This document shows, in pieces, positions 38,711 to 52,100 of a stretch of DNA of 64,000 nt. Source of the stretch: Vanilla planifolia (lineage: Eukaryota; Streptophyta; Magnoliopsida; Asparagales; Orchidaceae); contig JAIUJO010001180.1 in NCBI GenBank assembly GCA_023846275.1, positions 97,001 through 161,000 of the forward strand, in the 5' to 3' direction. Both the position numbers and the translations under genes were made by a program. Below the pieces are notes generated by a model that saw nothing but the letters and a program-made list of their open reading frames with translations, had not been told where the DNA came from and made no database searches. The first letter of the stretch is position 1; each line of letters opens with the position of its first letter.

Positions 38711-40577
38711 TGTGCTGCTTTGCTCTGCTCTACTCCACTCTATTATACTCTCCTCTACTCTATTCTACTCTACTCTAGCTTAGTTAGCCTACTCTAGTCT
38801 AGCCTAACCCAACTCTACTCTACTTTACTTTACTTTACACTTTTGTAATCACTTTACTCTACTCTATGCTATTCTATTCTAACCAAGTATAGTCTCACCT
38901 AACCAAGCCTTATTCTATTTTAGCCTAGCCTAGGCTAACCTAACTCTACTCTACTCTACTCTACTTTACTCTGCACTTCTCTACTTCACTCTGCTCTACT
39001 CTATTCTACTATACTTTGCTCTACTCTACTATAGAGTAGCCTAGCCTAACCTAACCTTGCTTTACTCTATCTACTCTACTCAAGCCTAGCCTAACCTTGC
39101 TCTGCTCTACTCTACTTTGCTCGACTCTACTCTGCTTTACTCTACTCTACTCTACTCTACTTTACTCTGCTCTGCTTTACTCGTCACTGCTCAATTATAC
39201 TCTAGAAAGCTCTACTCTGCTCTACATAGCTCTGCTATGCTTTTCTTAACTTTGCTCTACTCTGCTTTACTATGCTTTGCTTAGCTATACTCTACTTGAC
39301 TCCACTCTATCTTACTCTACTCTACTCTAACCTTGCCTAACATAACCTAGCCTAGAATTGGTTAGCTTAGCATAACCTAACCTAGCTCTACTCTGCTTTA
39401 TTTTACTCTACTCTACTATACTTTGCTCTTTTCTGCTCTCTAATGCTCTACTCTACTCTGCTTTACTCGTCTATGCTGCAATACTCTACTCTACACTATT
39501 CTACTCTACTCCACTCTACTCCAGCCTTACCTAACCTAGCCATTCTAACCTAACATAGCATAGCCTAGCCTAGCCTAACCTTACTCTTCTCTACTCTACT
39601 CTACTATAGCCAAGCCAAGTCTAGACTAATCTAGCTTTGCTCTGCTCTACTCTGCTTTGCTCTACTATACTCTGCCTTGCACTACTATGCTCTAGCCTAC
39701 TCTACTCTACTCTATTCTTCTCTACTCTACTCTAGCTTAGTTTAGCCTAACCTAGCTATACTCTACTCTACTCTATTCTATTTTGTTATACTCTAGCCTA
39801 GCCAAGAATTCCCTAGTCCAGCCAAGCTTAGCCAATCCTAACCAGACCTGGCTTTACTTTACTTTACTCTAATCAACTCTCCTCTAATCTACTCTACTTT
39901 ACTCAACTCTACTCTAACTTAGCCTAACCTAGCCTAGTCTAACATAGCCCTACTCTGCTCTACTCTATCCTACTCTACTCTATTCTAGCTTAGCCAAGTT
40001 TATCCTAGCTTAACCTAGCGAGTCTAATCTAACCAAGCCTAGCCTAACCTATCCTAGCTCTACTCTACCCTGCTTTACTCTACATTACTCTACTCTAGCC
40101 TAGGCTAGCCCAACATATCTTAGCCTAGCCAAACCTTGCCCTGCTTTACTCTACTCTGTTATATTCTTCTTTACTTTGCTCTACTCTACACTGCTCTGTT
40201 CTATTCTATTATGCTCTGCTCTACTCTACTCTACTCTGTTCTGCTCTACTCTACTCTATTCTACTCTTCTTTAGCCTAGCCTAGCCTAACCAAACCTGGC
40301 TATACTCTACTCTACTCCACTCTACTCAACTCTACTCCACTCTAACCTAGCCTGACCAAGCCTAACCTACCTTAGCCTCACCTAGCCTAACCTAACCTAG
40401 CTCAACTCTACTCTAGTCCATCCTACTATACTATACTCTACTCTACTTTACTCTACTCAACTCTACTCTAGCCTAGCCTAGCCTAGCTTGGCATAGCCTA
40501 ACTTAGCTCTACTCTACTCTGGTCTGCTTTTCTATACTCTACTATGTATTACTCCGCTCTACTACAATTTATTATAC

Positions 40578-40595
40578 TTTTTGGCAGCAAAGGCT
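40578..40595. other. Short non-pentamer patch
   Basis: CTTTTTGGCAGCAAAGGC interrupts the array for about 18 bp after an ACAATTTATTATA decayed segment. GGCAGCAAA has no counterpart among the pentamer variants. It is too short to classify: a microinsertion, a deletion remnant of a larger insertion, or heavy decay. Confidence 0.4.
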
Positions 40596-43270
40596 AACCT
40601 GGCTCTACTCTACTCAGCACTACTCTATTCCACTTTACTCTAGCCTATCCTAGCCTACCCCAGCCTAGCCTAACATAACTTAACTATACTCTACTCTACT
40701 CCACTCTACTTTACCATAGCCGAGCCTAACCAGTCTAACCTAGCCTAGCATAGCCAAGATTAACCTGACATTGCTCTACTTTACTCTACTTTACTCTGGT
40801 CTAAGTTGGCCTAGCCTTCCCTAGCATAACCTACCTCTCGTTTACTCTGCTATATTCTACTCTACTTTCTAATGCTCTACTCTGCTCTGATCTACTTTGC
40901 TTTGCTCCACTCCACTCTCCTCTGTTCTACTCAACTCAGCCTTACTATACTCTACTCTACTCTGTTCTACTCTGCTCCACTCTACTTTACTCTACTCCAC
41001 TCTACTCTGCTCTACTCTACTTATACTCAGCTTTACTCTACTCTACTCTTCTCTACTCTACTCTACTAAGCTCAGCTTTACTCTACTCAGCTCAGCTTAG
41101 CTCTACTCTATACTACACAACTTTGCTCTTCTCTGCTCCACTATGGTCTGCATTACTCTACAAAACTTTACACTTCTATACTCTACTGTACCCTACTCTA
41201 CTGTACTCTACAATAGCCAAGCCTTGTTTAGCCAAGCTTAACCTAGAACTGCACTGCTCGGCTCTACTCTGCACTACTGACCTTAGCTATGCTCTACTCT
41301 ACTTTGCTATATTCTACTCTACTTTACTCTACTCTACTCTACTATACTCTAGCTTAGCCTTGGCTAACCTAGCTCTAGTTTAATCTACACTACTCTACTC
41401 TACTCGACTCTAGCCAAGCATAACCTACCCTAGCTTACCTAAGGCTAACCTTACTTAACCTAGCTCTACTCTACTCTACTCTATTTTATTATACTTTACT
41501 CTACTCTACCTTGCTCTTCAATGCTCTACACTACTCTACTCTACTCTGCTCTTGTCTGCTCTATTCTACTCGGCTCTACTCTACTCTTTTATACTCTAGC
41601 CTAGCCTAGCCTAACCTTGCTCTGCTCTACTCTACTTGACTCTACTCTACTCTACTCTACTCTATGCTATCTTAGCCGAGCCTAACCTAGCCTAGCCTCA
41701 CCAAGCCTGGCCTAACATAACCTAGCTCTACTCTACTCTACTTTACTCTCCTAATGTCCACTCCACTCTACTTTGCTATACTCTAACCTAGCCTAGCCTA
41801 GCCTAACTTAGCTCTACTCTACTATACTCTAGTAGAGCCTAGCTTAGGCTAACCTATCTCTACTCTATTTTATTATGTTCTACTATGCTATGCTCTACTC
41901 TACATTGATCTACTCTACTTTATTCTACTCTACTCTTTTCTACTCTGCTATACTCTATTTTACTCTACTCTACTCTATTTTTCTCTACTCTAGCCTGGTT
42001 TAGCCTAACTTAACAAAACTTTACTCTACTATACTCTACTCTACTCTAATATGCTCTAGCCTTGCCTAACCTAACTTAGCTTTGCTTAGCTCTGCTCTAC
42101 TCTACTCTATTCTGCTCTTCTCTATTGTACACTACTTTGCTTTGCTTAGCTCAGCTCTGCTCTTTTCTACTCTACTCCACTCTGCTCCATTCTAATCTAC
42201 TCTGCTCTCCTCTACTCTACTCTAAACTATTATACTCTTGCCTAGCCTAGCCTAACCTAACATAGCTCTACTCTACAATGCTCTACTCTACTCTACTCAA
42301 GCCTTGCTTCACCTAGCCTACAATAGCCTAGCCTAACCTAACCTTGCTCTGTTATACTATACTTTGCTTTGCTTTGCTCTACTTTCTGCTATGCTCTATT
42401 CTACTCTACTTTTTTCAACTCAGTTTTACTCTTCTCTACTTTGCTCTACTCTACTCTACTCTACTTTACTCTACTCTACTCTTCTCTACTCCACTCTTCT
42501 CTACTCTACTCAACACTACTCTTCTCTAGTCTACTCTACTCTACTCTACTCTAGCCTAGCCTAGCCTAACCTACCTCTGCTCTTTTTTGCTCTGCATTAC
42601 TCTACTCTCCCTTGCTCTACTCTACTCTGCTTTGCTCTACTTTGTTCTACTTAGCTGTACTCTACTCTATCCTACTATACCTTACTCATCTCTAACCTAG
42701 CCTCGCCTAGACTATCCTTGTCTAGCAAGGTCTTACCTTACCTAGCTCAACTATACTCTGCTCTACTCTACTCTACTCTAGCCTAGAATAGCCTAACCTA
42801 GCCTAGCATTACTTAGCTTTACAATACTCTACTATACCCTACTATACTATACTCTACTCTACTTTACTCTACTATACTCTACTCTACTCTAATCTTGCCT
42901 TGCCTAGCCTAGCTTAGTATAGCTTAGCCTAACCTTGCACTCCTATGCTTTTCTCAACTCTACTCAGCTCTGCTTGTCTTTTTTCTTTTCTTATTCTACT
43001 TTATTCTAGCATAACCTTGCTCTGCTTTACTTTACTCAACTTTGCACAACTCAACTCTAGCCTAGTCTAGCCTAACCTAACCTAGCTCTTCTCTACTCCA
43101 CTCTACTCTAACAAAGCCTAGCCTAGTCTACCTAACCTAGCTATATTCTACTCCACTCTACTCTACTCTACTCAACATTAGGTTAGCTTGACCTAGCCTG
43201 GCAAAGCCTAGCCTTGCCTAACAAAGCTATGCTCTGCTCTACTCTACTTTGCTCTGCTCTACTCTACTCT

Positions 43271-43330
43271 TCTCTACTCTACTATGCATTTCTCTACTCT
43301 GCTATGCATTTCTCTACTCTGTTATGCATT
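43271..43330 (+). repeat. 20-bp tandem trimer with ATGCAT
   Basis: Three consecutive 20-bp units, each TCTCTACTCT plus a variable ACT/GCT/GTT and ATGCATT. ATGCAT is palindromic and rare in the array. The same 20-bp (four-pentamer) period is seen at 9,081-9,140, although the sequence differs. Confidence 0.9.
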
Positions 43331-46300
43331 TTTATACATTGCTTTACTCTACTCTACTCTACTATATTCAACTCTACTCTACTCTACTCTACTCTCCTCT
43401 ACTCTACTCAACTCCACTCCACTCTACTCTAGCCTAGATTTGCCTTGCTCTGCTCTGCTCTGCACTACTCTGCTCTACTCAACTCTTCTCTACTCTACTC
43501 TACTATACTATGTTCTACTTTACCTTGCTCAACTCTATTTTATTATACTTTACTCAACTCTAGCCTAACCTAGCCTAGACTAGCCTAGCCAAGCCAAGCC
43601 ACACCAAACCTAGCTCTACTCTATTCTACTCTAGCCTAACCTAGCCTTGCCTAACCTAGCTTTACTCTACTCTACTCTACTCTACTCTACTATACTCTAC
43701 TCTATTCTACTCTACTCTACTTGACTCTAACCTAACCTCTCCTTTCCTATCTTAATATAGCTTAGCCTAACTTAGCTCTACTATGTTTTGCTCAACTCTA
43801 CTTGGCTTTACTCTACCCTGTCTTGCTTTTTTTAACTCTACTCTATTGTGCTCTACACTGCTCTTCTCTTCTCTACTCTGCTCTACTCTACTCCACTATA
43901 CTCTACTCTAGCCTAGCCTAGCCTAGACTATCCTTGCCTAACCAAGCTCTATTCTACTCTGCTCTTCTCTATGCTATTCTACTCTACTCTACTCTAGCGT
44001 AGCTTAGCCTAGCCTAGCCAATCCTAACTCTACTATACTCTACTCTACCCTACTATACTTTACTCTACTCTACTCTACTCTACTTTACTCTACTATATTA
44101 TACATTACTATAGTCTACTCAACTCCACTCTAATCTAGCCTAGCCTAGCCTATCCTAGCTCTGTGCTTCTCTACTCTACTCTAGCCCACCCTAGCCTAGC
44201 TTAGCCTAACCTAGCTCTGCTTTGCTCTGCTTTAGTTTACTCTACTCTACTCTGCTCTACTCTAGTCTACTCTGCTTTACTCTACATTGCTCAGCTCTAC
44301 TCTACTGTACTTTACTCTACTCTCCTTTTTTACACTCTAGCTTAGCCTTGTTTATATTAACCTAACATAGTGCTACTTTACTCTACACTACTCTACTTTC
44401 TTACACTCTAACTTAGCCTAGCTTGGCCAAGCCAAAACATAGCTCTAGTCTACTCTACTTTACTCTACTCTACTCTACTCTAACATAACCTAACCTAACT
44501 CTACTCTACTCTACTATACTCTATTCTATTGTACTCTACTCTACTCTACTGTAGATTAACCAAGCCTAGATTAGCCTAACTTAGCTCTGCTCTACTCTGT
44601 TATGCTCTACTCTTCTCTGCTTTCCTCTACTCTGATTTTTTCTACTCTACTTTTTTTCTCAGCTTTGCTCTACTCTACTCTACTTTGCTATGCTCTACTC
44701 TACTCTTCTCTACTCTACTTTGCTCTACTCTACTCTACTCAACTCTAGACTACTCTAGCCTAGTTTAGCTTAGCTTATCCCAACCTAGCTCACCTCTACT
44801 TACTCTACTTTACACTACTCTACTCTACTCCAGCTTAGCCCTTGCCTAGCTTTCCCTAACCTAGATTAGCATAGACTAGTGTAACCTAACCTAGCTCTAC
44901 TCTACTTTACATTACTCTACTCTGATATACTCTACTCTACAATATTCTACTTTAACTTTTCCTAGCCTAACTTAACCTAGCTTTACTCTACTTTACTCTA
45001 CTATACTCTGCTCTAGTCTAGCCTAGTCTAGTATAACCAAGCTTAGCTTAACTTTGCTCTGCTTTACTCTGCTCTTCTTTGCTCTGCTTTGCGCTTCTAT
45101 GCTCCGCTTTACTATACTTTGCTCTACTCTACTCTACTCTACTGTACTCTAGCCTAGGCTAGCCTAACCTAGCTCTGCTCTGCTCTACCACTCTCTGCTC
45201 TACTATGGTATGCTCTGCCCTGCTTTACACTTCTCTACTCTACTGTGCTCTGTTCGGCTCTTCTCTGCTCTACCCTACTCATTACTCTGGCCTAGCCTTG
45301 GTTAGCTTAGCCTTACCTCACCTTACTCTACTTTACTCTATTATACTTTATTTCTCTCTAGCATAGCCTAGCTTAGCCCACCATAACCTTGCCTAGCCTA
45401 GCCTAGCCTCGCTTGGCCTAGCCTAACGTAGCTCTACTCTACCCCACTCTACTCTGCTCTACTCTATTTGGCTCAACTCTACTCTACTCTAACCAGCTCT
45501 TCACTACTCTATAAGCTAAGCTCTACTCTACTATACTCTTCTCTGCTCAGCACTACTCTACTATACTCTACCCTACTCTTCTCTACTGTACTCTAGCCTA
45601 GCATAGCCCAACCTAGCTATACCTTACTTTAATCTACTCTACTCTAATCTACTTTGCTTTACTCTGCTCTACTCAACTTAACTCTTGCCTAACCTAGCCT
45701 GACCTACCTCTACTTTGCTCTGCTCTGCTCTTCTCTGCTTTGCTCTCCTCTACTCTCCTCGACTCAACACTACTATACCATACTCCACTCTACTCTACTC
45801 TACTCAAGCCTAGCCTAGTCGACCCTACCCTACCCTATCCATGCCTAGCCTAGCCTAACCAAGCCATACTATACTTTACTCTACTCTTATATAGACTACT
45901 CTACTTTACTCTACTCTAACCTATCTTAGCCTTGCCCAACCTACTTCTACTATACTCTATCCTTGCTTAACCTAGCCTAGCGAAGCCTAGCCTAACCTAA
46001 CTCTATAATGCGTTGCTCTATTCTACTCTACTCTATTCAGCTTTGATTTAATCTAATCTACTCTTCTTTGCACAGCTCTACTCTTCCCTATTCTACTATG
46101 CTCTAACCTTGCCTAGACTATCCAAACTCAACTATACTATACTCTACTCTACTCTACTCTACTTTACTCTACTCTCCTCTGCTCTAACCTAGTCGATCCG
46201 ATCCTAGCCCAGTTTAGCCTATCCTAGCTTAGCCCAACCTAACATAGCTCTAGTCAACTCTACTCTAGTCTACTCTATCCAAATCTACTCTACCCAACTC

Positions 46301-46599
46301 TACTCTATTCTAACCTAGCCTAGCATAACCTATCCTAACCTAGCTCTGCTCTACTCAACTCTACTCTACTCTACTCCACTTTGCTCTACTCTACTCGAGC
46401 ATAGCGAAACCTAGCCAAAGCTAGCTTTACTATAGTCTGCTCTGCTCTGCTCCACTTTACTCTACTCTAGTCTTCTTGGCTCTCCTCTACCCTACTCTGC
46501 TCTTCTCTATTCTTCTTTACTCTACTCTACTCTGCTTTTCTCTACTCTTCTCTACTCTGCTCAACTCTATTATACTCTACTCTACTATACTATACTTTG

Positions 46600-46630
46600 C
46601 TCCCCTCTCCTCTCCTCTCCTCTCCTCTAC
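46600..46630 (+). repeat. CTCCT variant run
   Basis: CTCCC followed by about five CTCCT units, then CTCTA. Surrounded by CTCTG/CTATA-bearing A block. Confidence 0.75.
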
Positions 46631-48512
46631 TCTACTTTAATCTACTCCATTATACTCTACTCTGTTCTACTTTACTCTACTCTACTTTAGCCAAGCCTAG
46701 TCTAGCTCTACTCTACTCTACTATATTATACTCTATTCTAACCTAGCCTAGCTTAGCCTACCTTTGCCTAACCTAGCCTAGCTTAGCCTTGCTTAACCTA
46801 GCTCTACTATACTCTTCTCTACACAACTCTACTCTATCCTAACCTAGTCTATATTAGCTTTGCTCTACTCTACATTACTCTACTCTACTCTACTATTCTA
46901 CTTTACTCTACTCTGCTCTACTCTACTCTCCTCTGTTATCCTCTACTCTACTCTATTCTACTCAACTATACTCCACTATACTCTAATCTACTCCACTTTA
47001 CTATACTCTACTCATCTTTACTCAACATTACTCTACTCTACTCTTCTTTACTCTACTCAAGGCTACCCTAGCCTAGCCTAGCCTAACCAAGCTCTACTCT
47101 AATCTACTCTACCTTACTTTATTCTACTCTACTCTACCCTAGTAAAGCCTAGCCTAGCTTAGCCTACCCTAGCCTAGCCTACCCTTGCTCTTCTCTACTC
47201 ATCTCTACTCTAGCCTAGCCTTTCTTAGCCAACCCTAGCCTACCCTAACCTAGCCTAGCCAAACCTAGCTCTACTCTACTATACTATACTCTACTTTACT
47301 ATACTCTACTCTACTCTACTCTACTCTACTCTACTCTTGCTTAGCCTTGCCTTTCTTAGCCTAGACTAGCCTAGCCTAGCCTTGCTTAGCCTAACCTTGC
47401 TCCACTATGCTCTGTTCTACACTACTCTTCCCTACTCTACTCCACTCTACCCTACTCTACTATGCTCTGCTCTACTCTGCTCTGCTCTGTACTCCAGCCT
47501 AGCTTAGCTTAGCCTAGCCTAACCAAGATCTACTCTACTCTATCGTACTCTACTATACCTTACACTAGCCTCGCCCCACCAAGCCCTCCATAGCCTCGCC
47601 TTGCCTACCCTAGCCTTACCTATCCTAACGTAGCTCTACTTTACCCTAGTCTAATCTACTCTACTCTACTTTACTAGGCTCTACTCTACTCTACTCTAAC
47701 TTAGCTTAGCCAAACCAAGCCTAACCTAGCCTAACCTAACTGACCTCTACTCTCCTCCACTGTGCTCAACTCTACTCTGCTCTACTCTACTCTACTCTTC
47801 TCTACTCTGCTCTACTCTACTGTACTCTACTCTAATCTATTTTACTCTACTCTAGCCTAGCCCAACTTACCCTAGCCTAACCTAACACTACTTAAGTCTA
47901 CTCTTCTCTACTCTACTCTTGCCAAGCCTAACCTAGCTTTGCCTTACCAAGCTTAGCCCAACAAAACCTAGCTTTACTCTACTCTACTCTACTCTATTCT
48001 ACATTACTCTACTCTACTGTACTCTACTTTAGCCTAGCTTAGCCTAGCCTATGCTAGTTTAACCTAGCCAAGCCTAGCTTCGCGTAAACCAGCTCTACTC
48101 TACTTATTTTTAGTATACTATACTCTAACTTAGCCTACCATAGCCTATCCTAACCTCGCTCTACTTTACCTAACTCTACTCTATTCTACTTTACTTTACT
48201 CTAGCTTAGCTTAACCTAGCTTAACCTAGCTCTGCTTTGGTAAGCTCAACTCTACTATACTCTACTCTATTCTATTATGCTTTGCTCTACTCTTCTCCAC
48301 TCTATTATGCACAACTATGCTATGCTCTACTATACTCTACTCTACTCTACTCTACCATACTCTAGCCCAGCTTAGCCTAACCTAGCTCTGCTTTACTCTA
48401 TTATATTCTACTCTACTCTGCTCTGCTCTACTCAACTCTGCTCTGCTCTACTCTACTCTCATCTAGCCTAGCTAGGCTTACCCTTACCTAGCTCTACTCT
48501 ACCTATTCTACT

Positions 48513-48830
48513 TTGCTCTACTCTATTCTACTCTTCTTTTCATTACTTTACTTTACTCTCCTCTATCTATTATGCTCTTCTCTGCCTTACTCTGGTCTAC
48601 TATTCTCTTCTCTGGTCTACTCTACTATATTATACTTTTCTCTGCTCTGTTCTTCTCTGCTATGCTTTGCTTGGCTCTGCTCTACTCTACTCTACTCTTC
48701 TATCCTATTCTCTCCTCTCCTCCCCTCTTATGTTCTCTACTTTACTCTACTCGACTCTACTTTACTCTACTCTTCCCTACTCTACTCTACATTATTCTAC
48801 TCTATTCTACTCTACTCTACTCTAATATAC
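48513..48830 (+). repeat. Long CTCTG/CTCCT-rich A block
   Basis: About 320 bp without B units. It includes CTCTGG, GCTTGGCTC and a CTCCT patch at 48,701-48,730. The style and order (CTCTG-rich left part, CTCCT patch, then CTCTA-rich right part) resemble 6,465-6,725 and 57,911-58,380. It may be a diverged relative of those blocks, but I could not fix a collinear alignment by eye. Confidence 0.6.
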
Positions 48831-49120
48831 ACTAGCCTAGCTTAATCTTGCTCAACTCCACACTACTCTACTCTACTCTACTCTAACTTAGCTTGGCTTA
48901 GCCTTTCTGAGCCTAGATTAGCCTAAACTAGCTCTACTCTACTCTACCCTACTCTTCTCTACTCTACTCATCTCTAGCCCAATCTAGCTTAGCCTCACCT
49001 ACCCTAGCCTAACCTAGGCTAACCTAGCTCTACACTACTATACTATACTCTACTCTGCTCTACTTTGCACTACTCTGCTCTGCTCCACATTCCTTTGCTC
49101 TACTCTTCTGCTTTGCCCTG

Positions 49121-49150
49121 CTCTCCTCTCCTCTCCCATCCTCTCCTCTA
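49121..49150 (+). repeat. CTCCT variant run
   Basis: CTCTCCTCTCCTC, CCATCC and CTCTCC between CTCTG units and CTCTA units. It lies only ~0.4 kb after the patch near 48,701, so the two may be a local duplicate. Confidence 0.7.
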
Positions 49151-52100
49151 CTCTACTTCGCTCTACTCAACTATTCTCTATTCTACTCTACTCTACTTTG
49201 CTCCACTCTACTCTACTCTACTCTACTCTACACAACTCTACTATACTCTACTCTATTAGAACCTACTTTACTCTAGCTTAGCCTAGCTTAGCCTAACTTA
49301 GCTCTACTCTACTCTACTCAACTCTAGCCTTGCTTAGCCTACCCTAGCTTGGTCGAGCCTAGCCTCGACTAACCTATCTATACTATACTTTACTCTACTC
49401 TACACTACCTGTATTATATTCGACTCTACTCTACTCTAACATAGGTTAGCCTAGCCTAACCAAGCTCTACTCAACTCTAACTTAGCCTCGCCTAGCCTAG
49501 CTTAGCCTAACTTAGCTTTGCTATTCTCTTCTCTGTTATGTACTTTAGCCTAGCCTAACATAGCTCTAATCTACTCTACTCTTCTACTCTACTCTATTTT
49601 AGCTTAGCCTAGCCTAACCTAGCTTAGACTAGCCAAACTTAGCTCTGCTCTCCTCTACTTTGGTCAGTTATACTCTACTAAACTCTACTCTACTGTACTC
49701 CACTATTCCCTACTCTACTCCACTCTCCTCTAACCTAACCTAACTTAGCTCTTCTCTACTCTACACTAGCCTAGCTTAGCTTAACCTAGCTCTATTAAGC
49801 TCACACTGCTCTGCTCTACTTTACTCAACTTTGCTCTGTTATGTTCTGCTCTACTCTGCTATGGTTTCCTTTGCTCTATTCCACTCTACTCTTTTCTACT
49901 CGAGCAAAGCTGAGCCTAGCCATGCTAACCTAGCTCTACTCTACTCCACTCTACTGTACTTTACTCTTGCCTAGAGAAGCCTAACTTAGCCTGGCATAGC
50001 CTAACCTAGCATAGACAAACCTAGCTTTACTCTACTAAAATCTACTATACTCTACTATACTCTACTCTACTCTACTCTAATATAGCCTAGCATAGCCTAG
50101 CCTAACTTACCTTTATTCTTTTATACTCTACTCTAGCTTAGCCTAGTCCAACTTAATCTAAACTAACCTAGATTTGACCTGCTCTGGTCTTCTCTGCTCT
50201 GCTCTACTCTGCTTTGCTCTGCTCTACTCTTCTTCGCTTTACTCTACTTTGCTCTGCTCAGTTCCCGTCTACTCTACTAAACTCTACTCTACTCTGGCCC
50301 AGCCTATCCTAGCCTAGCCTAACTTAATCTAACTCTACTCTTTTTTACTCTACTCTACTCTACTTTAACTTAGTGAAACCTAGCCTAGGCAAGCTTAACC
50401 TAGCTCTACTCTACTCTACTCTGCTCTAGTAAACTCTACTCTACTCTACTCTACTCTACTCTATTCTACTCTACTCTACTCTAGCCCAGCTTCGCCATGC
50501 CAAGCTCAGCCTAACCAAGCTCTACTATACTCTGCTCTACTCTACTCTACTTTACTCTATTCAACTATACTCTTCTTTGTTATACTCTACTCTGTTATGT
50601 TCTACGCTACATTTCTCTTCTCTGCTCTGCTCTGTTCTGCTCTACTCTACCCTGCCCTGCTTTGCACTACTCTACTATACTCTACTCTGCCCTACTCTAC
50701 TCTACTTTACTCTAGCACAGCCTAGCCTAATGGAGCTATACTATACTGTATGCTAGCCTATCCTAGGCTACCCTAGTCTAGCTTAGCATAACTTAGGTCT
50801 ACTTTGCTCTATTTTACTCTACTATAATCTATTAAACTCTACTCTACTCTTATGTACTTTACTCTACTCTACTCTATCCTAACTTAGCCTCGCCTAGCCT
50901 AACCTAACTCTACTTTACTCTAGCCTAGCCTAGCCATGCCTAGCCTAACCTAGCTCTACTATCCTTTACACTACTCTACCATACTCTACTCTATTTTGCT
51001 CTACTCAACTCTATTGTACTCTAGCCTAGCATAGCCTAACCTAGCTCTACTCTACTATACCATACTTTATTCTAGCCTAGCCTGGCCATGACTTGCCTCG
51101 CCTTGCATAACCTACCCTAGCCTAACCTAGCTCTACTATATTGTACTCTACTCTACTATACTCTACTCTACTCTACTCTACTATGTTCTACTCTTCTCTC
51201 CAACACCTTACACTACTCTACTCTAACGAAGCCTAGCCAAGCCAAGCCCAACCTAGCTCTAATCTACACCACTCTAGGCTAGCCTATCCTAGCTTAGCCT
51301 AGTCTAACCTAGCTTAGGCTAGCCTAACTTAGCTCTACCCAACTATGCTCTGCTCTACTCTACTCTGCTCTTCTCTACTCCACTATACTCTGCTCTGCTC
51401 TACTCTACTCTACTCTGCTCTTCTCTACTCTACTCTACTCTACTATTCTTTATTGTACTCTATCCTTGCCTCACCTAACCTAACTTTACTCTACTCTAGT
51501 ATTGGCTTGCCTAGCTTCTCCTATCTTAGCATAGCAAAGCCTTGCCTAACATAGCTTTACTCTACTTTACTCTACTCTACTCTAATTTATTTTGCTCAAC
51601 TCTACTCTACCCAACTCTACTCTACTCAAGCCTAGCCTAGCCTACCCTAGCCTAACCTTGTCTAACCTAGCTCTACTCTGCTTTACCTTACTCTACTCTA
51701 TTCTAGCCTAGCCAACCCTATATTAGCCTAGCATAACCCAACCTATTTTTTCTCTACTCTACTCTACACTACTCTACTCTGCTCTATACTACACTACTCT
51801 TCTCTACTCTACTATACTCTACATTGCTCTGCTCCACTCTTCTACTATGCTCTACTCTACTTTGCTTTACTTTAGTCTGTTCTATTCTACTCTACTCTAC
51901 TCTCCTCTCCTCTACTCTATTATACTCTTCTCTACTCTACTTAACTCTACTTTACTCTACTCAACTCTATTCTACTCTACTCTTCCCTACTCTACTCTAC
52001 TCTACCCTACTCTAGACTCTCCTAACATACCTTAACCTTGCTCAACTCTACTCTATTCTATAATACTCTATCCTAGCCTACCCAAGATTGGCCAACCATA

